Positions 12,862 to 26,800 are shown, counted from the stretch's first letter. The stretch: DNA of 64,000 nucleotides from Sycobia sp. Sy_11 (GCA_018907035.1 JACCIC010000001.1:7367501-7431500); one strand, 5' to 3'. Notes: generated by a model not told the origin, from the letters alone. Numbers and translations: made by a program.

Positions 12862-13060
12862 ACAACGATATGAGAGATGTTGCCAGGACTGCGGAAGCAG
12901 AGAAACGCTCGGGTAATTTTCGGGCATGTATGTACAAACGAAAACTTTTTTAAGGAGGGGTAAAATTGCGGTAAAGGGAGACAGGGGAACGGTAGAGATA
13001 GGGAAGAGGTAGGGAAGAAAAGTACCGAAAGAGCCGCATATATGTAAAATAAATGCGAAT

Positions 13061-14340
13061 TGCGAAACTAATTGGTTCATTGCGATTAACTTTGCATGCA
13101 AACTGTTCCCAATATAATAAACCGTAATCAGACTTTACATAAAGAACGGAATTTCAAGCCAAAAAGTTTAACTCCATTTATGTCCACAAGTAGAAACTTT
13201 TGTAGTAAGGTTCAACGTACGGTTCCTTGCATACAAGTATGAAGAAATAAAGTACATACAACTGAGAGATTAAGAATTAATACGTTGGAAAGTAAATTGC
13301 TCCGTTATTTAAATCATCAGTAGTTGCAATTTTTATTCTTCTCAAGATGTGGGAATTTTTTTTACTTAAAACTTTTTGTACATAAAATGTCACTTTTTCA
13401 ATATGAAAAGTTTATTAAAGAAAAGAAGGTAATTTAACAATAGAAAAAAAGAGTATGTTGAGAATAAAGCGCCCGAAGAAATTGACAATAATAATTATCG
13501 TAATCTTGCTCCTATAATGGAAAAGAATTGTTTAGAAAATCGCGTTATTCAGACAGATAGAATATCATATTTTCATTTTTCTTATACAATAAGAATAGCT
13601 GAACATAACCATAAGTTTCTCAAAAATATTTTTTTACAATACAACACATTTGTTTGTATCTTAGAATTACCTAAAATCGCCTGGTATAACATACAAGGAT
13701 CCTAGGGCAGAATACATCGTAGCATAGATTAGACAGGATACCTCGTAGGAAAGATTTTAATTTTAAACATGGTAAATAAATAAAGTAAAGGGAGGAACCT
13801 ACATCTATACCAAAAGAAAGTTCCATTACTATGTTATTAGACTGAGTAAATCACAGCAGGAAACATGTAAGAACTAAATAATTGATGTATGATTTAGGAA
13901 AACAAGATAAAATTGAACGCACGTGTGTACATAGAAATAAATTTACAAAACTCTTTTTGTCTTAATCGAAATTCAGGCTAGACTAAAAAATTAACATTTC
14001 TTAAATTCAAGTTCACTCGCGCGAGCTTGTATAAATGAGTTTTCGTCGGATAAATTTTAATGTTGGAGTATGACGTTCAATTCATCGCCACCTACTGGTA
14101 GTGCGCGAACTATCCTATAAAACTATGAATTCTTAATAAGAATATTTTCCCGACGTTACTGAAGTTCCGACTGTCTTTTTTTTTTTTTTTTCATTTTATT
14201 CGCAACGGCTGAATTTGAAGGCGGTACGTAAAAACACCCTTGTGCCGCGCACGGAAAGAAGTGATTAAATTCCCGGAAACCTGCCATTACCTTTCACGGC
14301 GACTAATTTATAACGAAGCACCGGAGGGCATTATAATAAG
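13061..14340. other. AT-rich non-coding stretch
   Basis: Unique sequence with a T-run at 14176-14191. Nothing gene-like was recognised. Confidence 0.5.
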
Positions 14341-14485
14341 ACCATACGATCGAGCGTGAAATACTGGAGAGAGAGAGAGAGCGCTCCTCCCATCTCTCTA
14401 TCACGGCGATTACACGCTACATTAATTTCCGATATAAACATATTCACCGGTTGGTTGGTCCGTCGCACTCTGGCGACTCTGCTTG

Positions 14486-14544
<59 letters not shown>

Positions 14545-15348
14545 GGCGGTGGAAAACGCCCTACGGGAGGAAGAAGGTCGAGAAGAGAGGAGAGGTAAAG
14601 GAAAAGGAAAAGATGCCAGAGGCTTAAAGAACGAGCTTCCGCATATATGCAGCGTACGCAAAATCACAAGGAAAATTCTCGGTCTCTCTCTCCCTCTCAT
14701 CCTCTCTCTCTCTCTCTCTCTCTCTCTTTCGTACGGGTATAGAGCGTGACGAATGACGATATCCCTTCTCCCTTTCACACTATATACCTCCATGCCTTTT
14801 TCATAAAAGGAAGAGAGAAAAATTCGCACGCCCGCGCGCGCGCTCGCACCACTACATCGTCAGAGGCTCGAGCTCGTGCCGCCCCTCTTCTCATCGTATT
14901 CTTCAGAGTTCTGAAACGCGAGCTCTTGATCCCCTTATGGACTCATAGCAACACAATGCAAAGAAGTGAATGTGGACCGGCACGTGCGTGGAAGAATAGC
15001 ATATATATAGTAAAAATTCGATTATAATGTACCGAAGCTGCTTGCTCGTCGAGCTTTCCTTTGCTTTTGATGATGATGCAGCGTGGAGGGGGGGGGGCTT
15101 GATTGCCGTATGCATATTCCATCGTATACAACCGGCTCCATATATCTATCTCTACCAAACCTCTCCTTACGCGTGCGACAAAGCTCTGTATGTGCACTCC
15201 TTCTGATAATACACGTGCCCAAGCAGGACAATGCTCGGAACTTGGCCGTCCCCATAGGCGCACATTGTAGTCAACGCATCTATATATACGTTATGTAGTG
15301 CTCCATGCGACGAGTGCGCGGAGGCGCAACACAGATAAAGCAACATTA

Positions 15349-15415
<67 letters not shown>

Positions 15416-15696
15416 GAGCGAGAGAGATATCATGTTATACAGCAATACAACTATAATAAAACATAATATAACAATAATAAATAAAATATAATCGCCCTTT
15501 AAATGCTGAGTTATTTGGTACTCTATATGAACTGCAAAAAAAAGATGTATTAATGAACTATGCAATCTCGCATTAATAGTAAAAAATATGAACATGATAC
15601 TATACATAATAATCAATCAATCGTTTAATTAATTAAAATACTATGCTCTCAGCACTAATATAATTCCAATCATTCTTTAAATCCCTTATCATCTTG

Positions 15697-15748
<52 letters not shown>

Positions 15749-17920
15749 GAGAGTGGGGTAGAGGGAGAGGGGGGCAGAGTATCCGTATTTATACTCCAGT
15801 AGTAATACGCCGTGCCAATGCGGCAACGTACGCGCGCCGGCCAGACACACGGGAATCCGTGCGAGAGGAGTGGCGGGGGGAGGAGAGGTTGAAAAAGGTC
15901 GTCCGCGCCAAGCGCTAGAGGGAGGGGAGGTCTATTTCGGTATTATGTCGTGCGGTAGGTTGTCGCGCTGCACTCGGACTCGTAAATCAAACAGTCATGG
16001 ACGGTTTATTTTTCTCCGCGGTACTTTCTCTCTCCGGCCCGCACTCCCCCCTTTCTCTCGCAGTTGACGAGTAGCGCGCGACGACCAATGACACTGTATT
16101 ATATATAGAGGAACTTGCACGGCTCCCGTGTACAGTGCAAGCGCGCACGCGCGCACACGCACACATGTTGCTATTCTCAACGCGCCACTGCGGTTGCCAC
16201 GCGCGCGGCAACTCTCCCCCGCGTCACGAGGAGCAGGAAGCGAGATCGCGCTGAATAAGGTAGCGTGCGAGGGTGGCGGAGGTGGAGGGGGGGTCGTAAA
16301 TTAATCGGAAGTCAGGTCTGAGACAGAGAGAAGAAACGCGCAAGAGGAAGATCCCTGATTCTTCGCCGATGTTGGTATATTGGATACGCGGTCAGGATTT
16401 CAGCCTTCGCTTTGATTGCTAAAAGGGATACCCATACACGTACACACACACGCATATGAATCACGACTGCCCTGATCTCTTGTTGATCTTACTCGGCGAG
16501 AAGGATCGATGGGATAGGGAATTTTCCTGGGCCATCACGTGCGTCGAATCTGAAAAGTGCAACGCGTCGCGAGTGATTGAAGAACAATGCGAACATCGCA
16601 GAAAACAGCGTACCGAAAGAGGCAGACGAAATTTTTTATCTAAAATCTCGTTCTAATCTCGCATTCACATCTCTCGTATCGAAGCCGGATTCTACTGATT
16701 TTCGGATAGTAGACTGTGCGATAATGGTAACGCGATGGCCACGCGCGCGTCTATATCCAATGACAATGCGTCCCACTATAACACGCGGAGAAATCCGATA
16801 CTTCCTAGAAACTTTGTATATAAGTCTATCGTAGACTAGATCTGGACAGATCGAGATCAAAGAGGGCCAGTGGGGCACACCCATGTAGCTGTACTATTCT
16901 GTACGCAAACTATATATGTACATAGTAGACTAACTTCGTTCGTTTCCCAAAATTCACACGCCCCCACCTTCCCCCTTGGCCATTGTGCGCGCCTTTAAAA
17001 TATGGACCTGTGATGCTCGTCGATAAATCGAACCAGATGCGCGTGCACCGTCTATTTAACTGCAACATATCAAATGTATGTATCTTCCTTTTTGCTCTTT
17101 TCTTCATCCCTATTATTATATACTTTGAAGAATTCAAGATTGACCCGTCAAATATATGTGTATATATACACGTATAGAACCTGCCGGGGAAAAATCATTT
17201 TCAGAACCATTTAGAATGTATTGCAAACGCGCCCCATTCTCCTATACAGTTTGTACATAATATTATATTTATCCGGGTCAGCCCTGTTGAGTATCGGGTG
17301 GAATTCTGGCAGTTGGCCTCAACTGCAGGTCTTCAGGCCCGCTGCCAATCGGCTCGCCGATCACACGAGATGCTATAGGCAACAATATCCAAAGTGTAAT
17401 GACTCGACGTTATACTAATGTACATAATGTACACTTTTACATGTTGCGAGCGCGAGACGAGGCTCGCTTTTCGTCGAGGCTTGTCGCAATCAAAATTTCA
17501 CGCTCGCTTGCAAATTGACCGGGAGTTTTGCTTGGAAATTTCGGGGAGCATTAAACCTTTCCGTCTTAAACACACACACACACATATTAAAGGTGGCACG
17601 AGGCACACCGGCACAATTAGCCCGCGGTCCAAACTTCGAGGAGGATTATAATTCTGTCTGTGCGCGGATATTATTTTCGAAAAACCGACTCGAGTATCTT
17701 CAAGCACATACTGGTTTATATATACATCGTGGGCGTGTAATATCTCTCCTCTAATAAGCAAGAGCTCCCCGTGATGGGGGTCGGTTAGGGGAAGGGAGGA
17801 GGCTGCTGGCGACGTTTCAGCGGAGCGTCGTTTCGTCAGCTGCCGTTGAGAAGCCGCGAGGAGACATATAGGAATTGGATCTCTCCCGGTTGTTGTATGC
17901 ATATATATAATGCCAAACGA
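14341..17920. other. CpG-rich non-coding block with microsatellites
   Basis: Contains (TA)n at 14489-14540, (CT)n at about 14701-14728, (GA)n at 15355-15408 and (GA)n at 15701-15745. A CpG-dense stretch runs from about 15820 to 16260. A 66-codon ORF at 16456-16656 and a 65-codon ORF at 17221-17418 are of normal complexity but match no family that I recognise and are too short to claim. The rest appears non-coding. Confidence 0.5.
15355..15745. repeat. Two (GA)n tracts
   Basis: A nearly perfect (GA)n tract of about 27 units (15355-15408) and another of about 22 units (15701-15745) flank about 290 bases of AT-rich DNA. They are in the same orientation. Confidence 0.95.
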
Positions 17921-19140
17921 TGCCGCTTAATTAGTGAGGCAGTCTTGTAGTACACACGCGCACCCTCTGCCCCCGCCCCCGCCAGGCGGCGCACAGTTGG
18001 CAAACGAATTAATTGCTATCAAGGAGAATGGGAACAGATTAAATATATAACCGTTGCTTTCTCTCCCGTCTACAGCGGTTGGACAAATATTCGAATAATG
18101 CCTGAATATACTTTTATATATATGGTTGCTGGTTGAAATATCTTTTATCGAGTTCAATATAGCGACGAATTCAAAATCATCTTCGGGTGAATGTATTAAT
18201 TTTGGGAAAATAGTCTGCTGGTGTATATGACAGATGAGAAGATTAATTTTGCAATGTATACACGTAGTGGTATATAGTTTCTTATACCTCTTAGCGGAAA
18301 CATTCTTTGTCGTTGTCGATCCAAATAATTATCTTAATGAATTTGGGAAAAACCGTTGCAATGGCTGAGAGCATATCTTCTTTGGATAATCGTTCGAATA
18401 TTTCAGATTTGGTACTTATCGATCGGATACAACAATGCAACTGTATTGCTTGTTCAACCGAGGAATTCATTATCCAAGCCTACTTGAGTCGTTTCACTAC
18501 ATTATATTTTGTATAAATTTGAAATAGGAAAAAGAAGAGAGTAAGTGCAATATGTATTACGAAATAAAGAATTAGCTGGTGAAGCAAAATGGAGATGAAT
18601 ATATGTTTAAAAAGTAATGTAATTCACGATACTCTTCTCGAAATGAACGTCGAATTTAATATTCACATGCGGTACATTTTGCCCACAAGACTAATTTAGA
18701 ATTAATATTGAATTAGGCTGAATTTAACCCATTTAAACTAACATACTCGTTGAGATTCTTTTCTTGTTATGCTGATTGGTCTAATTGTCAAATAGCATAG
18801 CTTGCGTATATCGCTGATAGACGGCGATAGTTTGAGCGGCTTACACTCGCACACGCATAAAGCTAAACAGTGAGAGTTTTAAAAGCTTCTATTAGTATTT
18901 AAAATATAATTTCAATTACATTAATTTAAGCAGTTTATTGAGCAATTAAATATTATATCTTATGCGAATGGTTGATTATGCACCGAATTCGACAAGACTT
19001 TTACAAATTATTTCATTGCTTTCAAATGATATTAGAATATCCCTCCTATCTCTCCTTATAACGTCAGATCATGGGTTCAACGTGTATTCGCCAGCCTTTC
19101 GTCATATCGAAATGTAGAATAAAATCCAATCTAGTGCATC
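17921..19140. other. AT-rich non-coding stretch
   Basis: No element recognised. A 69-codon ORF at 18307-18516 has no family resemblance. Confidence 0.45.
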
Positions 19141-19580
19141 TATAGCTCCCCCAAATAAGTTACGTTACGCCGCGATGCCTGCCGGGATGTGAGGCGTCGA
19201 AGCCGAACTACGTACTATCTGATTCTCTGTGGCAATTATTTAGATTTAATTCGATCGGATGTGCTGGGTTTACGGTGGAGGGGGGGTGGCGAAACGAAAC
19301 ACGGGGTCGCATTTAAGGCGTCTGACATCGAAAGTAACTCACTACTAAGATAGAAAAAAGCTGCGAATCGAGAGAGAAAGAGAGAGAGACACAGAGAGAC
19401 ATGGGAGAGGGGTTAAGAAGGCGAAAAAGACATACGGGGGAGGCGGTGGCGGAGGACGGGGGACGAGTTTGGTGCCACGGTGAAGAAAAGAGACGAGGCC
19501 CGCGCAAACGCGAAAAGGGAACGCTAAGAATCCTAATGCGCGCTTTCTTCTCTCGTCCTTTACGTCGTTTCGCGTCTCTC

Positions 19581-19611
<31 letters not shown>

Positions 19612-19628
19612 TCCCCTATGACTGCCTC

Positions 19629-19663
<35 letters not shown>

Positions 19664-19791
19664 ATTTTACTCTCTTGGTCTCTTTCTCTCTATTTCTCCC
19701 TTAACGCCTTCTCCAATCCTCGCACCTCCCCGGTCCCTCCGGAATCTCGCGTATGCCCGACAGCGTTGCTCGGATGCAATAGCAGTATTCG

Positions 19792-19794
<3 letters not shown>

Positions 19795-19823
<29 letters not shown>
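19795..19823. repeat. (CTG)n trinucleotide repeat
   Basis: About ten CTG/GCT units. It would read as Leu, Cys or Ala on this strand and Gln, Ser or Ala on the other. The flanking frames do not look coding. Confidence 0.9.
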
Positions 19824-20986
19824 ACTTCTGATACCGACATCGTCTATTTTCTCTTTCATGTACGCAGACGGCGAGTTACGCGCTCGTGCACACGGAAACT
19901 TCAACGAGTCGGACGGATGATAGAAAAAGGGCGAGTCAACACTCGGCGCCTCCTCCTGACTTCTCTCTCTCTCTCTGTCTCTGTATCTGTCTCTTACTCT
20001 CACTCTCTTTCTCATTCTCTATCCCTTCCTTCATCTTACTGTTTCTTTTTTTCCAACGTCTATGTGTATAGAACGTACGTGACGTAGGCTTTTGTTGTAC
20101 ATTTCCGCCGTACGTGTTTTTAGTGTTGGACCTTTTTATTGTCGAATATTCCTAAGTTTGAATATAATCTAACTTGTACGCCTGCCCGGAATCCTTGTCA
20201 CGCCCCTTGGATTTCGGCGTCTTGTTTACTTAATTTCTCTTTATAGAATCGGAAAACAACACGAAAACTCGCTGCGGCATGCGACGAAATAAGTTTGCCA
20301 TAACTCGCATAATCGATTTTCCCATACCTCGCGCACATGCGTGTTCACTCGGTATTTTTCAATTCTTTGCTTGTTCACATTGGCGCCGATAAATACCACG
20401 GATTAAAACTCTGAAATAGTAGAATAAAGGAAAGTTAAGGCGAGAAATTCAATTCATGGTATTGTAGGAAGAAGCAGAAGACTTTTATAACCTTGTATAT
20501 CGTGAATGAATTGAGATCTCGCGTTGATCGCTTTTCTGTTCGCAATTACGCGGAATATTTGATTAAAAAGTTCGAGCAACGGGAAGAACTTTCTTAGAGC
20601 GTATTAAAACAGGGCCGATTAATCAGCGTATAAACGACACAAGCTTGAACGTCTCCGGCAAATACGCCCCCCGATCTCCCCCATTATGGGCAAAGCCTCG
20701 AGGAGTAAATATACACGCTAGACTCCTCTTCTTTAATTTGCTAACAGTATTGCGTCTCTATCCCCGACTTTCTGCCACCCCGAGGGAGAGAGGGCCGAAA
20801 AGTTTTACGAGGCATAAAATTCCAGGACTAATTTTACAGGGCATCCGCCGCGAGTGTACATAGAAACGACAAAGAGCCGTGAGTACATACATGCTGTATG
20901 TATATAGGTAGAAAATTTACCACCGCGCGCAACTTTTCTCCCTCTGAGCCCGTAAGACAGTTCAAAGAGACTCTCTCTTCCTCTCC

Positions 20987-20990
<4 letters not shown>

Positions 20991-21050
<60 letters not shown>
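20991..21050. repeat. (CT)n tract
   Basis: A perfect (CT)n run of about 30 units, followed by interrupted CT-rich sequence up to about 21070. Confidence 0.95.
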
Positions 21051-21052
<2 letters not shown>

Positions 21053-21770
21053 CTCTCTCTGCCTCTCTTTCCGCGTCACTGTGCGTCCACGCAGTAAAGA
21101 AGACCGCGGGGCCAGCGGCAGTCAGGGAGACGTATACTGAAAATTTAATTCTCTCAAATTTACAGGGGGTTGTAGGGGAGGGAGAGGTGGCGCCGGCCCT
21201 TAAAGAGGCAACTTTTCCCCCTCTCGTCGCCGTCTCGCTTTTCGCGCCCACTTCGCGAAACAGCCAACGCACTCGAGCGCCCCCCAACCTCTTCTCCTTT
21301 GCCTTCTCCTTCTCCTCCTCGCGCCATCTCGCGTTCTCACAGCGGGCACGGCGACGCGAACGTCTCGCGAGAAGAGTCCACGCGCAGTTTTGCGGATTTT
21401 ACGGCCGCGTGGGCAGGCGACCCCGATAAAAAGCCCCCGTGTACGGGCTGGATGTATGCGTACACGGGTGCAGTATGTGCGTCTGTGTATGCTTGGAGCG
21501 AAAGATCGAAAAAGGTGGGGTGAGCGGGCGAGACATAGAGTGAAAAAATTGAGAGAACTCTCGTAACGACCCTCGGCACCTCGTAACTCCCGGACGATAC
21601 GCGAGGGACTACAGCGCGGCGAAGGGGGAGCGGGATCGGGGGGAGGTGTTTCGCGGAGATTTTTACTGCTGCGCAGCGCGAGATACCGCCGGGGCTTTCC
21701 ACGCTGTCGCGCCTAGCGTTCAATTTATCACACGGCACCGCTGCTCGAGCTTCTTTACACACGGGGTGTT

Positions 21771-22149
21771 GCAGATGTACAAGTGTAAAACGGTAACTGA
21801 CCGGTAATAAGTAGGCTCAACTGTTTATTATAAGATTGCTTTTATGAGCGTACTCGTAATTATATAACTAATATAAAAGACGACAATGCACTTTACGCCT
21901 TTTCGACTTTATAAAAAGGGAGGACTGAAAGAAAATGTACTCATAAACAAAAGTACTGGTATTTGCCGAAGTCCTACGAAAAGTAGCCGCCCAACTAACT
22001 GCTGAACGACTTCGAGCGTGAACCGAATCAGCTCTCGTTTACTTCCTGGTGAGCATTGGCACAGAGCGCGAAAATGCAAATTACTATTGTATGGACTTTC
22101 TGCTCGTAACCGATCCACAATTATATATACTTTTATCTGGCATAGATTT
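21771..22149. other. Non-coding spacer left of a MITE-like element
   Basis: Mixed-composition unique sequence with nothing recognised. Short ORFs that cross into the neighbouring element are not supported. Confidence 0.4.
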
Positions 22150-22529
22150 TATACAGCGTGTTCTGAAATTTACTGGACTCCTAAACGAAAGCGTGAAGGA
22201 ATTCATATGGGAAGTTTACAACGTATATTAAAAAAGTTCGGAAGACCATACATTTTGAGTTGGATAAAGGTGAAAATTATATGTAAAACTGGACTAAAAG
22301 GAAGCCGCCATTATAAAATTATATGCACTACTAAGCAATATGGAGCGACAGTTGTTTAAGTATATAAATCATGATCTTCTGCCGCTCATCTTTTCTTGAC
22401 TCGAACCAATTTTTCATTTTGAAGTCATCCTTCAAATGAATTTTCTTAAACAATCTCTATTTCTCTTAAAATTTCAATTCCAAAATTATTACGTGCAAAT
22501 ATTGAGTTAATTTTGAAACACCCTATATA
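22150..22529. mobile_element. Candidate MITE-like element with imperfect TIRs
   Basis: The left end (22150-22174) contains the words ACAGCGTGTT and GAAAT. The reverse complement of the right end (22505-22529) contains ATAGGGTGTT and AAAAT. Over 25 aligned positions I count 19 identities. The GGGTGTTTC-type terminus resembles ends common among non-autonomous insect elements, although I cannot name the superfamily. The interior (about 330 bases) holds only short ORFs without recognised domains. No clear target-site duplication was seen. A chance inverted repeat is possible. Confidence 0.45.
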
Positions 22530-23000
22530 TGCACCATGCCTGGTCTTTTTATGGGAGAAAGATCCATTCGTACACACACATGCGCGCGCGCACATACGCA
22601 CACATGTCGAGCTCTATGACGCAAACGGAAAAATGCTGGCTGTTCCAAGACTTTTTCACCGCATGAATGCGAGATGTAGAAAAGACGCAAGGCGTAGCTA
22701 TCTTGTGGTATAAAATCGCGATATTGGCCCTGTGCCCAATGACCCTATATCGATAAATATCGTCAAAAGGGGGCGACTAACGTAAATTCGGACCCTCGCC
22801 ACCTCATGCGTATATAGAAATTTTATACTCCCTGCATCTGTGGCGCTATGATGCAGTTTTATATACGAACCATGGCGTATGGCATTCTCGCCCCCCCCCC
22901 TCGCCTCTCTGGATTACGGGGGTTTATCGCCTTCATTATGATTAACGACAACGACGACGACCGGCGCTCGGAGCGCCGAGAATTTATTGATTTCAGTTGA
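22530..23000. other. Mixed-composition non-coding stretch
   Basis: Includes a CA/CG-alternating tract near 22574-22604, a C-run at about 22891-22900 and a GC-rich perfect hairpin at 22962-22978. No gene. Confidence 0.45.
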
Positions 23001-25400
23001 AATTGAGATTTAGTTTTATCGATCGATATTAAACCGATGCGCTTTAGTTTTTCTTATGTATTCCAACAATTTCAGAGGGTGATCATCGTGAATTCTTAAC
23101 GATCATATAAATCATTCTTTGCCTATGGAATTTAAGCTCTGCAATTTATACCGATTCTTTTCTGGACGAAACGAGCGGAACAAAGTGTGGGGAGGAAAAA
23201 TTACTTTAAACTTTGTTATAACGATCAATGCTGGAGGATCGAATGAGAGGGAAGGGAAATAATATATTTTCCAATAACACAGCAGCGGAGAGCATCGACC
23301 TCTCAAGAGATTTGAACCGCGTAAAAAGCTACAGTCTCGCGATATATAAAAGATAGGACGAAAGTATTTGGCAGCCCTACCAAAGTTCGTATTAAACTTT
23401 GCTCACGCGGCTATCGGAATTTTTTCCTCAGAAAAAGTGTAACAAAAGCACTTTATTAAAGGAAAGCCCGTGAGAGGGGCGCTTTTTCTCTTCCCACTAT
23501 CTCTCTAATTGCGAGTCTATCGTCTTTCTCTCTCCCTCCCTCCCTCCCTCTCTCTCTCACTCTCTCTCTCTCTTTCTCTATCTCTCACTCTTTCTTTTTC
23601 TTGCTTTCTCTACATCTGTGTCTGTATGTCTGTAACTTGTCTGGCAGTATGTCTACGATGAGTTAAAGAATGAGAGAGAAAATGAAAGAAAGGCGCTCAA
23701 GATGTATACGCTGAAATCGGATCCATTAGTCTAAATCGACGCTTCATCTAATGGCTGTTGATTTACACGGTGAGAAAAGCGAGAGAAGGACGTTGAGGAG
23801 GGGGCAGAGTAAAAAAGAGCATTTGGGCCAAAAAAGGAACGAGATAAAATCAATAGACCTGGGCGCAAAAATAGCCGCTCCTACTCCTACTGATGCTGGG
23901 GACAGGGGGGATTGAGATACGTACCAGCCGCGCTAACGCAGCACCTTTTTTTTTCTTTTTGATCAATCGCACTCGTGTCGTGAGCGATGGTTGATGGCGA
24001 TGCGATGACGTTGCCGTAACGGAATTTCTCGATTTATAGTATACGTATAGTAAATTTCGAGGAGAAAACTCTATTTTATTAGGCAAACTTCTCGGCTTTG
24101 GCTATAAAGTGCAATCGTTATACTTGAGCGCAGTATATGTTTTCTCCCGACCGTGCGTGTGCAATTTTCATTTATCCGAAGCTGTTTTGTTTTTAATTAA
24201 ATTAAAGTGTTATTTTGCATATAGGTCAAATAAATGAACCATAATAAGAAACTTGACGAAGATTATGCGTATGAAATTCCAGAATGTTTAAAATAGAGGT
24301 TAAATACTTGTCTTTGTATTTAAACAGAAAAGCAACAGCATAGAAAAGTCTTGCAATAAGTAACTGTGAATTGTTCAGCTTTAAAAACTTAAATTATTAT
24401 TGATTGAAAAGTGACAGCACATCCTTTTTTAAAATTGCGAAGAAACATACTTTAGGAAAAGTTTCTTAAATTAAGAACAACATTTTTTGTAATTTAGTAT
24501 ATAGATTTGAACTATACTTCTTATATCTACTGGCATTGACCCAAAACTCATGGTATATTATTTGAATTCGTTGTATAGAAGGTTCTCTTGATAGTATAAG
24601 ATCTAAAACTTAATACACGTTCAGTAGATTATTTTTGAAAATTTATAAAAATAAATCATCATATTTTAGGTCAGACAGTATAGTCTATCTTTCCCAATTA
24701 TTTCAAAATAGCTAATAAACTTCTACGTTATACACAATCATTATTGGTTTTGATGCTGTGTTATTTTAAAACTGAATAATGAAAACCATTTTTCTATCGT
24801 AAGAGACCTGGTATTTCGAATTTTCCTAGCATATTTTAAATTATTTTTGTTACTCATCGTTGATTTCGTCTAAGTCCAAAAAATAATTAATATCTCCGGA
24901 TTATACAATCAACGGATAAATTATTATATCTCTATCGTTATTTATTAATTTGTCAAAACTCTATTCTAGTATTTTCATATGAACAGGAATCAATCAAATA
25001 AAAATTAGTTTTTAAAAATTTTTTATATTAAAATAAACATTTAAATTTAAGAATTTACTGCAACTTGTTCGCTAATACTTTATACCACCTTTCTTATTAC
25101 TACCGTAGGTCATATTCGAAAGTTCCAGACTAATTTCAATTCTAATGAAACAAAATCTGCAGGTAATATAAAATGCCCCTTGTCAGATCTTGCGCAATCA
25201 AGTATAGTGCAAAGCTCCATTACCCTAGTAAAATAAAGCATGTTATATTTTTCTTCTCTCATTATGTCTCTCCCTTTCCATAGATAAATAATAAAATTTA
25301 TACTGCTGAACAATTCCATTAATCCAAGAAAAATATCGGCGGTAGTCATTAATCATATTAAACGATAAAGTTGTCACCCGCTGCTCAGCAATCAAAATAT
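23001..25400. other. AT-rich non-coding stretch with a pyrimidine patch
   Basis: An interrupted TC-rich tract lies at about 23523-23600, including a short (CTCC)n/(CCCT)n run at 23533-23549. The remainder is unique AT-rich DNA. No gene recognised. Confidence 0.5.
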
Positions 25401-25923
25401 TTATTCGAAACATTCGGCAGAGAAATAAAGAGCGAGCGAACGAGAGACAGGGGGGAAGAGAGAGAGAGAGAGAGAGCAGTGCCAAAGTGAACTAACCTTA
25501 ACGCACGTCAAGAACATGGAAGAGGAAAAGAAATAAAATGAGAAGAAGACTTGAGAGAAGATGCAGGCATTATGGTTGATGGTATAACGCGCGCGAGCGA
25601 AAACAATGGCCTCTAGTGGCCACTCTGTCACGTCTCATTTTTCCCCTTTCTTCGTTCCACCCATCACCACCCTTCGAACCGATCAACAAGGGTAAGTTTT
25701 GATAAGTGCGGGGGCGCGCTTACAACGAAGACTTAACGATCGTGAGAAAGCATCATCGGGGGAGACCGAGTATATGGAGCAAGATAAAAAGATATCTACA
25801 TATATAATATATTAGGGAAAAAGTGAGAAGCGCAGAAAAAGCGCCAGGTCACGGTGTAATTTCATAACTGTGCACCTGGTCTGTTAATGCTCTGCGCGTA
25901 CGCGCTCTCCTGATGTGCCCATG

Positions 25924-25984
<61 letters not shown>

Positions 25985-26115
25985 CAGGGGAGAATGTTCG
26001 ATCGTGCGCCCAGCGATGGCCGGACTCTATAATAACTTGTGATGTGGGCGCAAGGTGCCGCTTGTTGCCGAGCAGGCCTCTTCGCGGTTCGACTCGTTTT
26101 TTTCTCGCTTTGTGC

Positions 26116-26164
<49 letters not shown>

Positions 26165-26369
26165 ATTTCTTTCTTGTCCCTCTTGTATTGTCCGCGTTTC
26201 GAGGATCTCCGAGAGGATCTCTTAGAGCGTCCTCTTGCTGGTCAAGACACAATGGGATGCTTTTTCCTCACCTCTTCCTTTTTATTGCGGTTCTTTGTGA
26301 ACCACCGTCCGGGAGTTTTCGCTCTTTGACCTAAAAAAAATCTCTCTCCGTTCTGCCCGATGAGTGAGA

Positions 26370-26419
<50 letters not shown>

Positions 26420-26800
26420 CGGGGGGATCGAAAGACAGAAAGGGAGAGAGAATGGCCGTAAAAGAAGAGACCGCTCCGCAGATTCCTGTGGCGCATAGAC
26501 ACAGCGACGTTTTAGCTTGTTTTTGGCCATGCTGCTTAAGATCTTTTATATTATACTCGTCAATGCTCTCGGGATGTTTTTCCTTTTGGAAATAAAACGG
26601 CCCTGGTGCGAAAGAGTTGATTCAATACCGACGCTGCACGCGGGAAGTGCAATTATACCGTGTGTGTAATTGAGGGTTCGGTTCGCCAGCGCGTTAGTGC
26701 GGACATTGTACGCCTATGATTGGATTATCCCGATGCGATCTTTGGCGCCTGATAATTATGACCAAGTAATAGTGCGCCTCCACAACTTCGCAAGGATATA
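25401..26800. other. GC-richer block with (TA)n, (TC)n and (GA)n tracts
   Basis: Holds (TA)n at 25923-25982, (TC)n at about 26122-26160 and (GA)n at 26375-26416. The TC and GA tracts lie about 215 bases apart in opposite sense and could pair in a single strand. ORFs here are repeat translations. Confidence 0.55.
25923..26416. repeat. (TA)n, (TC)n and (GA)n cluster
   Basis: A (TA)n run of about 30 units (25923-25982) is followed by a (TC)n run of about 19 units (26122-26160) and a (GA)n run of about 21 units (26375-26416). Confidence 0.95.

Larger units (their letters stand above)
11041..13060. other. CpG-rich block with a dense microsatellite cluster
   Basis: Very CpG-rich from about 11370 to 12130, with several CGCGCG tracts and local palindromes near 11608-11655. 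Five simple repeats follow: (ATAC)n at 12146-12171, (TA)n at 12175-12224, (TC)n at 12300-12338, (CT)n at 12560-12620 and (GA)n at 12817-12860. ORFs here on both strands are translations of these repeats. The CpG-dense part is the best-looking CpG island of the left third of the window. It could hold regulatory DNA, but no promoter motif could be assigned. Confidence 0.55.
19141..21770. other. CpG-rich non-coding block with pyrimidine tracts
   Basis: Contains an interrupted (TC)n region at about 19576-19700, a (CTG)n trinucleotide run at 19795-19823, a further (TC)n-like region at 19963-20030 and a long (CT)n tract at 20991-21050. CpG-dense DNA follows from about 21080 to 21760. The 228-codon ORF at 19401-20087 and the 160-codon complement-strand ORF at 20805-21287 are dominated by repeat translation and are not annotated as genes. 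Confidence 0.5.

Noticed and set aside
16456..16656. 66-codon ORF of normal complexity
   Set aside because: No family resemblance, no splice signals that join it to the Ig exon, and a length compatible with chance.
19401..20087. 228-codon ORF
   Set aside because: Mostly translated (TC)n and (CTG)n repeats.
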